64,000 bases of DNA from contig JADIIU010000011.1 of assembly GCA_027603945.1 (NCBI GenBank), positions 62,001 through 126,000 on the forward strand. The letters run 5' to 3'. This stretch comes from Terramyces sp. JEL0728. Its lineage: Eukaryota > Chytridiomycota > Chytridiomycetes > Rhizophydiales > Terramycetaceae. The position numbers and the translations under genes were made by a program. The notes beneath the pieces were generated by a model. It was not told where the DNA came from and did not search any database. It was given only the letters and a program-made list of their open reading frames with translations. This document shows positions 30,917-41,878 of this stretch, one piece after another. Each line of letters starts with the position of its first letter. The stretch's first letter is position 1.

Positions 30917-33157
30917 TTATGTACAGGAATGCTGATGTAAAAATTTTGACTGCTCACCAGGAATATTCGGATGCTCACATGTTGCAATTGCTTCTACCCA
31001 TTCCTTTTTGAGAATTTCATTGGCTTCTAGCCGTTTTGATGCATCTGGGTCTAGGATGTTGTACAATAGCATTCTGGGGTTGTAGTCGAGCATTTCAAAT
31101 TGCGGAAACCCAGTCTCTCGCTTTTTCAAATATTTGACATAGTTGGGATCATCCTCCTTTGTTGAGAGCCAGAGCATGTTCTTGGTGAGCATGGAATAAA
31201 ATATGATGCCTATATTGGTGCAGCGATTACCTATTGCCCAAATATCCACTTTTGTCGGTAGATAGTCAGCGCTTTCAGCCCACTCCTCAGGAGCAATGTA
31301 TGGGCCAGAGCCGCACAGACCATGGATTTTCCTCGAGCATTTCTCGAATTGGGTTCGAAAAACTGTGGAAACACCTCCAATTAAAAATTCTTACCAAAAT
31401 CAGTGATTTTCAAAAATCGATGGCCAGCATCTAATAATAAATTTTCAGGTTTCAGATCTCTATGTGCAACACCGGTTTTGTGCAAATAATCTACCCCAAA
31501 TAAGAGTTGTTTGAATAGACAAAACATTTCATCTGGGCCAGCAAATCCAACAGTTGTCATTTTAACCAACAAATCTCCTCCAGGACAATATTCCATAACT
31601 TCGCACCATTTTCCATGCTGCGGTTAATTAATATTACCTCATCTTTGATTAAATCAATGGTTTCCACCACATTTGGGTGATGCAATGACGAACTGGGTTA
31701 GTTTGACTTACCTGATGCAAAATTCCGCAACAAGCTTTTTGATGTACTCTTTTTCGGTTTCTTCCTTTTTCTTTTTCCTAAACTCCTGAAATTAATAGCA
31801 AAAACCTTTATCGCGAACCACTTGGCATCTTTCTCTCGTTTATGCGCCTAAAATCAGTCAAAGTTACAATTCGAACAGTTGCACTGGCACCTTTACCAAG
31901 TACACTGTCTCTTGGGCCGTATTTTTCCGAAAGCGAAACCTCCGAACCGCTCTTGGACATTTGGGGTTCGTGCTGGTAAAATTTGAGGGACATACTGGAA
32001 GATCTAGAAGATTTCTTTGCAATGCTAGCGGTTCGCGGATGGGTTGCAATGCCCTCTACAGACTCTGCCTTCTTTTCGTGATTTTTGTAGAACAAGAATT
32101 TAGGGAAATGCCATTCAGAATCCCTAGATTCAGATGCGATTTCGCTATTGCTTTGAATTTCACGCGAACCATATTCACTTGGCTGTTCTTCGCTTTTAGG
32201 GGAAATTTCATCGCTTTTGCTTGGAATTTCGCACGAATCCCCCTTTTCTCCCAAATGGACATCCGTGGGTGCTAAGCGTGGACTGATTTCAGGGGTTTCA
32301 ACGCTCAATCTTGGGTTTAACTTTGGGCTAACTTCACAGCTATCTTGACTAGCTTGGGTTGGCGAAATTGGGTGTGAAAATTTATGATGCATTAGCTTTT
32401 CAAATAAATGGTCATTTCTATGTTCTTTTCCTGCCAGAGGTGAAGATATTGATACTTCTTCTGGTTCATCTGGATTAATTTTATTTTCCAATCCCATTAA
32501 AATTGCTTTCAAAGATTTCAGTCCTTGTGTTTCTTCTGATTCATGTTTCTTGTTTGGAAAGTGCTTCTTTAGAAATGTACCAATCTTTAGTCTCATAGCT
32601 GGAGTTGAAACGTCACCGTCAGGCTCTGATTCGCTGGACAGCATTTTGGTGTGATTTCTATTCACTGATATCTTTCTTAGAAGAGAATTTGCCCTGTCTC
32701 TAAGCTGAGTAATCTCGTCATGTTTCCGATCTATCTCTACGCTGGACTTTCTAGGTTTTTTTTCCAAATCTTCGTTCGAACTGATACTGAGGGGCTTTGC
32801 TTTCGTCTCTGAGGAGTCGTTTTCTTCATAAGGGGTTTCTTTTATGATTTCTATTGGTGTATGGATTGCGAATACTGCACTGGGCCGTTCAGCATCGGGT
32901 TTTAAATGTATATCTTCATCCTCTATCACTAATTTATCCATTTTCTTATTCATATCCCCATCTGGGTTTGTGCTGGGATATTCTGGTGTAAACTCTTTTG
33001 CCAAGGGACTGGACAAAAATCCTGGCGATAGTATTGCATTCCCTGGCGTTCTCTTTATTGTGATTGGTGCCAGGTTCCTTGAATTGCGTTTTAACCGCAA
33101 AGCAGAGTCTAAGCTAGTAGGGGATGTATTACTAGAGTTTGGCGTCTGTTCCTCCAT
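30917..33157 (-). CDS. HAL4/SAT4-type Ser/Thr protein kinase
   Basis: About 706 residues: a 410-residue disordered Ser-rich N-terminus and a C-terminal kinase domain. Motifs: [33 protein letters not shown] (cut here at the intron), [37 protein letters not shown] and [13 protein letters not shown]. The RKKKKEET and GSxPYIAPEE features are typical of the fungal HAL4/HRK1 family that regulates potassium and nutrient transporters. Introns 31848-31867, 31786-31805, 31693-31711, 31618-31637, 31375-31394 and 31210-31230. The last is the only 3n-length intron seen without an in-frame stop; retention would add seven residues. Confidence 0.88.
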
Positions 33158-33325
33158 TCTGTTTCCAAGAATTATTCATCAGACAATGAATTTACACGTG
33201 TTTCGTCTACACCTACGATGGTATCTATATTTGGAAGCATGTCCCATTTGAATTCAAAAGTCACTACTATGAAATGGCTGACAGCTAATTTTCCTTGTCA
33301 GTGGAAAAAAAGGAATCTGAAGAAA

Positions 33326-34898
33326 ATGTTTAACCGAAGCATTAAACGAGCACAACAGACAGCAATGCATTTGAGAGTACTTGTAATATTAAGAATAGCA
33401 TTTCAGTACCCAAGAAACCCCAAGCGTTCACCACATGAAAAGCCAGTCAGTCAGAAATTTTGTTTTGGATCGTCCTGCAGCATTAAACGCTTTGAATTTG
33501 GAAATGATTTACAACATTACTCCGCAATTACAGGCTTGGCAAGAAGCGGATTTGTGTAAAGTTATTGTTCTATCCAGTGCACCAGGATCTCGAGCATTCT
33601 GCGCTGGCGGTGATGTGAAGCGTAATAATATCATAAACCTTAGAGATTGTTATCGATGCAAAAGAATCTTTGGCAGGAGTACGCAAAGGCGCACAGTTTT
33701 TTGAGCTTGAATACAAATTGAACCACCTAATTGCAACAACAAAGAAACCATTCGTCAGTATCCTGGATGGAGTTACCAGTACGTAATGTTAATGATAGTG
33801 GGTGGTGGTGTTGGTTTATCTGTTCACGGCCATTTCCGAATTGTTACTGAAAACACTTTGATTGCTATGCCTGAAACCAGCATTGGTTTATTCCCAGATG
33901 TAGGCGGAAGTTTCTTCCTCCCTAGAATGGACGGAGAGCTTGGAACATTCATAGGTCTTACTGGCCATCGATTGAAAGGGGAAGAAGTTTATATTTCTGG
34001 GTTTGGGACTCATTTTGTTCCTTCCTCAAGAATCCCAGCATTGATGGAAAGGCTTGGGGAATTAGAAACTGATGAGCTAGATGTGGTCAACGCGGCCATT
34101 GACGAATTTTCTGGAGAGCTTAGTGCAGATCAGTTCAAAAATTGGACTTTGGGTGGAAAAGTTGGCGATTTAATTGACCGCTGCTTCAGACACTATACAA
34201 TTGAAGAAATTATTGCCTCATTGGAAGCAGAAACTCAAAATGCTGACGAACAGGTAAACTTTTTTTTACACTAGCTTGCAGCATTTGCCACTAAACAACT
34301 GAAAGTTTTAAAAGCAGCGTCTCCCACAAGTTTGAAAGTCACTTTAGCCCAGCTCAGACGAGGCGCTAGAATGCATATAGCTGATTGCTTCAAGATGGAA
34401 TATCGCCTTGCCCAACAATTTTTAGTTACTCCAGATTTTCTGGAAGGGGTTACCGCAAAGTTGATTAATAAGACCAGTGCGGTTTGGAATCCGTCTTTTG
34501 ACAAGTTGTCGTCCATCACTGAACAAGAAATTGATGAAAAGTTCTTTGGAGAAAGAGACACTCCAGATTTGGAGCTATACAACAGACTGTCATACTACGA
34601 CTATCCACACCGCACCCTTTCTGGTTTGCCTACCGATAGAGATGTGTTCCGTGTTGTCAATGGAGAAGGAAGGCGGGGGGCGAGGACTGCCAAACCCAAC
34701 ACTAAATTGGAAGTAATGGAGTGGATTAAACAAAACTGGGGTAGATATGATACAGGAGTAGTTGGAGAGATTCATATTCCAACAATGAATACGCTAGACG
34801 GTGGAAGGGGCAAGGGCAAAGTAGGTTTATTGGAAAAGGTGCAAGCGATTTTGGATCGTCATGCTACTGAAACTAAAACTGGTATTGAATGGCGTTAG
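33326..34898 (+). CDS. HIBCH: 3-hydroxyisobutyryl-CoA hydrolase (EHD3/mS47-type)
   Basis: Crotonase-family hydrolase of valine breakdown, about 495 residues. An Arg-rich presequence (MFNRSIKRAQQTAMHLRHFS) points to mitochondria. Visible: NFVLDRPAALNALNLEMI, RAFCAGGDVK, the GGGVGLSVHG oxyanion block, and MPETSIGLFPDVGG carrying the catalytic Glu and Asp. The fungal relative is also mitoribosomal protein mS47. The ~100-residue C-terminal region after the crotonase fold (LEVMEWIKQNWGRYDTG…) is consistent with that double role, which is inference. Introns 33377-33398, 33622-33643, 33779-33798, 34254-34274. Confidence 0.93.
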
Positions 34899-34917
34899 CT
34901 TTAATAAATAAATTATA

Positions 34918-35343
34918 TTAAATGTCTGGTTTTGCATAAACTGGTTGCGCTACATGGAATAGCCCGACAGCTCCTATACCTATTACACTAAATATTGTCG
35001 TAAATGAGAAAAATACTATCCTGGGGTAATGGGTCCAGTCAATCTAGATTACGTTGAGATTACTTCGGCTGGTGCCAGAGACACTGGATCGCCCACTCTG
35101 ATTTTAGGAATTAAGGCAAGTACCATAACATATAACGCAAAGACAACCCCAGAGACTATATAGAAAAGTCTATGTTAATGCTGCGTACCCGGCGAATTCC
35201 TGTTGGCTGAATATCATACACAAAACCGCCAATAAAACCGCCAATAAAATGCACGAAAACAATGCCCACCCTAATCCAAGCACTTTTTGAGATGGTGGGA
35301 CGACCGTTGTCGCAACCGCTGAACCTATCAACATAAACTGCAT
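34918..35343 (-). CDS. Small multi-pass membrane protein (128 aa)
   Basis: Three exons joined by removing 35170-35188 (19 nt) and 35044-35063 (20 nt). The product has three hydrophobic segments: LGWALFSCILLAVLLAVLCM, LFYIVSGVVFALYVMVLALI and IVFFSFTTIFSVIGIGAVGL. I do not recognise the family. Exon lengths sum to a complete frame and the hydrophobic pattern continues across both splice joins, which supports the model. Stop codon is 19 bp from the HIBCH stop. Confidence 0.65.
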
Positions 35344-35390
35344 GACGCGTTGACAAACAAGAAAAATTATTTAGTTTTATATTAGTTCAA

Positions 35391-37324
35391 TTAGAATCCC
35401 ATTTCTTCGATGTGATCTAGCACCGCAACATCAATGTCATCTTCTTCGTCTTCCATCATATCGGGGCGTTTTGATAACAACGGCGGATTCATTATAGCAC
35501 CCCTTCTGGCGGCAGTATAGTACAATTCTGTATATGTTCTAATGTATAGCCTTAATACCTCCCACTGTGTCCACCTTTTGCAGTAGTATTTGATTTTTGG
35601 GTAGCGGTCAAGGACTTCCAGCAGGTAAGCTCTTGGCAGAAAATTGCATTTGATGTCAGTAAGAGCTCTGCATTCACATGCTTTGATGTTTTCTCTCAAG
35701 GTTGACAGACCGATCATACTACCGCTCGGGTATACTCTACCTTCCACTGCAACAATCCCTTGTTCAATGTAGTAAATCCCCTCTAACCCTTGGAGATAAA
35801 GCATGTTGTTGGCCGGAATCATCTTCTTTTCTATTCCCTGGCATACATCTTGGATAAATTGCGGCTGTGTATCACAGAATATTTCTAAAAACGGAATTTG
35901 AACAATAAAATCAAGATAAATTTCCATGGCAATAAAGCTGTGCAGCTGTTTTGGCAGTTGGTGCAGCAGATGCATTTGCCTGTGATTTGCAAGCGACGTA
36001 AAGTGATCCGACAGATGGTGAAAAACCTGATATGAGAAAAGAATACTGTATATTTCAACCTATCGTCCAATCGGAGTTCATCCAGCATTTTTAAATATTC
36101 ATCCACCAAAATATCTTGCTTCCTGCTGAGCTTTCCTGTCAAATTTACAATACTAGCCAGCATTGCAATAATGTATATGCCTATAATATACACAATAAAG
36201 TTTGTGCAGAACACATAAATGTACTCTCTCAAACAGCGAGGCTCCAAAAAACTTCCCGAAACACCAACCAGAGAAACGATTCCAGAGCTCCAGTAAACAG
36301 AAATAAAATAAGCATCTAAAATCGGCACAACGGTAACATTGCTTGAAACCGCGTAATAATCCAGCCAACCGAGAGGATCATCGGGAGAAGTTGCCGATCC
36401 TACGAGTCTGAAACCACATGCAAGCCAATGGATTGCAAAAATTATAATAAATATAATCTACATTAGCTACTAGTACCTTCAAAAGTTCCAATGTGGCATA
36501 CCGTAATCCAGACGCAATCTGGGCTTGCTTCAACTTTCTACTTGCCCTGAAAACACGCAACAGCTTCAACAAACGAAACAGTCTGACAAACCTTAAAATT
36601 TTCAATGTTGAAAGATTAGTAGCCTTCATCGGGAAAATATAGTTCATATACTCAAAAGGCAACACAGACACTAAATCGAGCACAAACCATGAAGCCAGAT
36701 ATCTGGTTGCAATGACGGAACTGTCCAATACCAGCTTACCGGTCCTTGCATCTCTATATGGTGTGCGAATTTGAACAAACATATCCAGAAAGAAGATCAG
36801 ATCAACAAATCTGTTCAGTAAAAACAGCGTATCGATGTTTACTGCTCCGTTCGAGTTGGTATCAATAAATCTGTGGTTAAGCCCAATAGTTACGCTGTTT
36901 CAAAAGGGGTGACAGAAGCTGTAAAGAACAACAACAAGAGTGCCAGCGCGTCCCAACGTTTCAAGAATGGTGTTCCGAGCTCTAGAGGCCCATACCAGAG
37001 ATTCTTTTTCACGAAAACATCATATTTATCTTCAGGCTCGGCATGTTCTTTGAGATAAAGGGGAAGGTTGTAGTTCTTGTTTCTAACTACCCTCCACTTT
37101 TTATTCCGCCCATAATGCACTTGTTGAAGATAACAGTCGCCAGGTACAAGTAATTCCTCTTCTTCGTCGATTGGTACTAAAACATCCGTGAGGTAATTCA
37201 TCTTTTCATACCAAGTGTGTTGTGCTATTCTATCCACTTTAACTTTATCAATTTTGACCCTCATCATAGAGTTTTCTGAAGCCGATTTCCGGTTCGAGCT
37301 TCTTCCAATACTTCTTGCATCCAT
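35391..37324 (-). CDS. Voltage-type cation channel with C-terminal cyclic-nucleotide-binding-like domain
   Basis: About 623 residues, six-helix architecture of the HCN/KCNH/CNG superfamily. S1 near residue 130, an Arg-rich S4 (TLKILRFVRLFRLLKLLRVF, about 230-250), S5 (IIFIIIFAIHWLACGF), a pore loop with YFISVYWSSGIVSLVGVSGS, S6 (NFIVYIIGIYIIAMLASIVN), C-linker, and a CNBD-like fold (~460-540). The selectivity-filter position reads SLVGVSG rather than TVGYGD or the CNG-type TIGE, and the phosphate-binding cassette lacks the usual Arg-(Thr/Ala). Introns 36871-36893, 36458-36476 and 36027-36046. Ion preference and ligand dependence cannot be predicted safely. Related channels serve zoospore signalling in flagellated fungi. 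Confidence 0.85.
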
Positions 37325-37422
37325 GACCTTATTATTCCAGAAATTTCTGTTTCGCGAGAGATAAACGCGTAAAAAAGAACGTTTCAAACGCAGTGTTTAT
37401 TAGGTAGTGTGATTAGGCAGAG

Positions 37423-39399
37423 CTAATTACTCAGAGTTAATCCAGGGACAGTTCTCCAAATGCGGTTCAAGATCGCCATCCCCCTTTCCCCTCTTGCCCG
37501 TTCATATAGCACAAAGATCTCCAAATCCTTCACATCCTCCAAAAACATCTTTTTGTGTTGGCTAGATAGCGGTGCATTTGCAACTGCACTTCTCAGTTCA
37601 ATCAAACTCACAAGAAGTTGACCTATAACATGATTCTCTGGTGTATCATCCTTGTTAAAGATCCTTTCAATTTCTCTGAAATTAACAGTAAATACCTTAG
37701 GTCGAATCTGACTATATCCATCTTCTTCGTGGCTCCCAAACCTTTCTGGGAGTTAATATAACGAAGGAACCACGAGACACCTGCATAGGTCAGCAACAAT
37801 GTAGGAATAGTGGCCAAAAATGCAAAGTTTAACTCGTTGGAGCTAAGTAGTTTGTCCAGAGCCGACATTGCCAAAGCACCATCCACTTTTACCTTTTGAA
37901 TTTGAATTAGCAATGATCGAATTAATGTGCCAGCTACCAATGATTTAACTAGGTTAATAAAACGTACTAGGTGATTTAATCTCCTTTTCATATTCTAATA
38001 GCACCGCCCCTAGGTCACCAGATTCGACTTGTTCTGCTACTAGCTTGGCATCTATTGACGGGTTATAATCCTTTGCAAATTGGACCACCATTCTTTCCAG
38101 AGAATCTAGATCCGACTTGAGAGAGTTTTTGCCCATAATAGCCAATTTGGGGTCTTTATGTCTTATGATTTTGAGCATATCCTTCAACGGAGACAATACC
38201 CATCCATTTACAAACCCCTTGACAGTATCAACAATATCTGTTGAAAGATTGCATAATGAATTAGTAATTGATGATAGAGTAAACAACCTATAACAGTAAA
38301 TTCCCCCCAACACTGCTGCAGATGCTGGAACCCAATATCTAAAATAAACGGGCGGCCTCTGATATTTTGTAATCGCTTGATTAAACTTGACCTGCGTTCT
38401 ATCCAAGTTACTATAAATAAAGTCAACCCTGATTTTGGCAAATTTGATAAATTCCACTGGCCCCATATTCATCACAACATTGCTGGCTTGGAACAACTCC
38501 CCATAATCCTTTTCCAGATTGTTCATCGCGGTGCTAATCATATCCAGCTCTTCCAATTCAGACTGCAAATAGTTTTGAATTTCAACAATCAAACGGTTGT
38601 GCGCATCATTCCAATCTGAAGCAGGCGAAGTTACATTCAAGAGGGTTTTCATTGACGAGAGAACATTTAAACGAGTATCATCTTCTATAAAGGATCCGAG
38701 ATCGTTCGCAGTGCTAAAGTGGACGCTAGTCCTGAAAATTGATTGAAAAGAAGCATAAGATAGTGATCCTAGGCAGTGGGCTTGGATTTTGTTGATCTTT
38801 GACAGTGCAGCCATTTTGAAATTCATCTTTCTTCTTGTGTTTGTGTAAATACTAAGTGGTTCCAATGAAAATGCCGACCGAGCATCTTCCGTGAACTGTA
38901 CTTTTTTTGGGACCATCTTAAAGAACCAAGGTAGGTGTTGTGCTATATTAGTGTTATTGACCAACAAGGTGTACAGTCCCTCTGGTATCGACTGCACAAT
39001 GTTTTTCCAGATTGCCCAGTAACTATCTTTGCGGTCTTTCCAATACTTTATCTCCTGAGATACCTTTGGCACTGTAACGGCTAATTTTCTAATATACTCG
39101 CCCTTAATAGTTGCTATGATTTTGTAAATGATGATGAAATGAGCTATACATGGTTTTGTGGTTTCCAGCAATCCAAGAGCGCTCGCAATCGAAAAATCCG
39201 TGCTGTCAAAATTGATATTCAGGGTTTTCCAGAGTGTATTAATTTGTTGCTCATCCATAGTGTAGTCTGCCGTGTCGGGCAAGGAGTGAAAGAGAACGTT
39301 CAACTGCTGCTCCGTCGGGGAAGCATTGTCCAGATTGAACGCTTTGTCTACAGCTTCAAAGGATAATTTCAGTAATCCCAAATCCAGCCCTTCTTCCAT
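37423..39399 (-). CDS. NCA2: NCA2-like mitochondrial outer/inner membrane protein
   Basis: About 645 residues, full length. In yeast, Nca2 affects expression of mitochondrial ATP synthase subunits 6 and 8. The best evidence is the C-terminal family core: DLGAVLLEYEKEIKSPIKSL, LIRSLLIQIQKVKVDGALAM, SALDKLLSSNELNFAFLA, followed by a membrane segment and DLREIERIF. An upstream membrane segment (FRYWVPASAAVLGGIYCYRL) is also typical. Introns 37950-37968 and 37676-37695. Confidence 0.9.
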
Positions 39400-39490
39400 A
39401 AAATTGTCAACTAAAATTACTCTTTGCTAAGCCACTTTAAGCAGATACATGGATAGGGATTACTTTTTATTAAAACTATATAATTTCAGC

Positions 39491-41487
39491 TCAATTGGAT
39501 TCATCTACAGCATCTATATCTTCTGGGGTCTGCACTGTGTCCCACGATGATCTATCGCCCAATGCCTTGATTTCCTTGCCAATATCTGGATGCTCTGTGA
39601 AATCCAAGACTTCGAACCATGTACGATGGCCTTCTTGTCCTGGCTCGCTTACTTGAACAGAGCTGACTAATTTGTAAGTATCCATGCGGACTCGCCACAC
39701 GCCAACAACATTAGTAACGACATCTCCGATAAACCTACCATAGACTGGTTCGGGTCCATTTGGCCCTTGAGTGAAATGAAGAGACTTTCGCAGCTTTGAC
39801 GATTTTGGGATAATTGAAGCCAGATTATGCATGCTAGAGGAAACACCATACCCATCAGTCGACAATTCCCAGATCTTTACTCCGCCATCAGAACCAGACA
39901 CAATTCTATTGGGTATTGGATCGTGATGGAAACAGGTGATTGCATGAGTGTGCCCAGTCAAAGTTCCTAAGCATTCTCCAGTAGTAGGAGACCAGATCCT
40001 TAATGTCGAATCTGCAGCTGCTGAAATGAGATATTTTGGCGTTAGCTCCAACAACCCCACAAGAGAATTGTGTCCATCAAGGACAAACAAATTTACACCA
40101 GTTTGAGTGCACCATACTCTGACAGTTGCGTCCATACTACCACTGACTGCTCTTTTCAATTCGTGGCAATAGCCAATAGAGTACACCTTTTCCCGATGGC
40201 CTTCAAAAATGAATGAGCATTCCCCAGTATCCAAATTCCACACTCTGACAGTAGTATCATAAGATCCAGAAACAAGTACGTTTCCAGACCCAGCAATTGC
40301 GCGCACGGAATTGGTATGGCCGGTGAAAAGATATTTGAAGTAGGGGTTTTGATAACCTGTCGATGGATTCCATTTCTTGTCTTCTGGGTTGGGCAATTTC
40401 CAAACACGCAGAGTAGCATCCCTCGATCCGGTTACAATCAATGGTTCAGAGGGCTCAAGAACACCATTTTCGTTCAATTGTGGAGTAATTATTAATAAAC
40501 ATCGGACAGTTGAAGTATGCCCATCAAAAACATGGGTACACTCTTCAGTATCCATATCCCACACTCTAACTGTACGGTCTGTGGATCCAGAAACTAAAGT
40601 AGACTTCCAGTACTGCAAGGCCCAGACTCCTCCGGCATGCCCTTCAAGTTTCTTTACTAGCAGTCCAGTTTTAGTGTCGTATATATGGATAGTATGATCA
40701 TCAGATCCAGAAATGATATTATCTCCGTCAAACTGCAATGAAGTGACAACATGTCTTCCGTGTCCGGGAAATGAAACCTTTCTATATCTTCCCAACAACC
40801 AATTTTGTCTTGTTAGATGATGGTGTTTATAAAATTCTTTATACATATTAACGCTTTGCGAGTCATTCTAAAGTAAGAAAAAGGTACCAAAAAGTTGGTA
40901 ATAAATGTTGGATTCAATTCGCTCTCTTTTGCAAACCCTTCCAGTTGAATTCTCTTTTTCCAAATCGCCTGATCTGCGACCTCTCCGTCAATCAAAACTT
41001 TCCAAGATTTACAAACGTGCATGGAGCGTCCGATAGATCTTATATCTAGATATTCCAAAATCTTATAACCAAGTTCCGCTGGTAATTTGCCCTGCCGTTA
41101 TTTGAAAAATACCAAGAAATTACATTTCAGCAATGGTAGAATTGTACATGATATTTGTTGCAAAGTAGTAATGGAGGACTGCTTTAATATTTCTATCAGG
41201 GCTGCGCTCTTGTGATTAGTGCTGAGTAAATTGTAGATATTTATGAAATTGTGAATTTCAGGCTCTGGAGAAAAATCAGGGTTTTGCTTCAACAGTTCTC
41301 CCAGGGCAATATTCTTTTGTTTTGATGACAGACTATTGTAGTAAGTCATTAGGTCAATGATTTGAAAATGCGAAGTTTCTGCAAACGTTGGGCAATCAGT
41401 GTTAGGAGTAAGTGGTATAGACTGGTCCTCTGGGAGTGTGTAGTTGATTCTCTTTTTTCTTTCAGGTTCTTTGGATTCAGTCAGCAT
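39491..41487 (-). CDS. CDC4: F-box/WD40 protein CDC4 (FBXW7-type SCF substrate receptor)
   Basis: About 651 residues. An N-terminal dimerisation-like helical region, an F-box (LGKLPAELGYKILEYLDIRS, then MHVCKSWKVLID) restored across intron 41092-41112, then seven WD40 blades from about residue 240 to 590 (for example NIISGSDDHTIHIYDTKTG, LVSGSTDRTVRVWD, VTGSRDATLRVWKLP, LISAAADSTLRIW). SCF-Cdc4 ubiquitinates phosphorylated cell-cycle regulators in the nucleus. The blade Arg residues that bind phosphodegrons appear conserved (SRDATLRVW, SYDTTVRVW). Second intron 40868-40887. Confidence 0.93.
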
Positions 41488-41878
41488 ATTTCTTTTTCTC
41501 TACCTATTAGCCTCTTGTTACGTTCTCGTTGTTAGACTTTTGATTGTCTTTCATTCAAGGAAAAAATCAGGTGCCAATTTCGTCAAAGCTGACACAAGAG
41601 CGCCTCCTGCAGCAACGAAAAAGTTTAAATGGGATTACTATGCCAGTTGGAAGAAACTGCGATGCACTCTTTGGGTTGGCGGTTTGGTGGTGAACCAGGT
41701 TGGGAATCTTGCATTTTGACAACACTCAGCTGACAGATCTAAGACGGTTACCCGTATCTTTATGAGCAGCAGTAACTAATAGTAACTGCTCTTGGACAGG
41801 GTGTTTTCGCTTTTCCCATTCCATTTGTGTGGCTGGGCTAGTTCAAGGCTTTGCAGTCGATTAATTTTCACTTTCCAA
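41488..41878. other. Divergent intergenic region (391 bp)
   Basis: Between CDC4 and the CSC1-type channel. A plus-strand open frame (about 41500-41719) reads as a hydrophobic segment followed by a basic stretch (KKSGANFVKADTRAPPAATK), which looks coding, but it has no ATG and overlaps the CDC4 start. A small gene here is possible and unproved. Confidence 0.35.
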
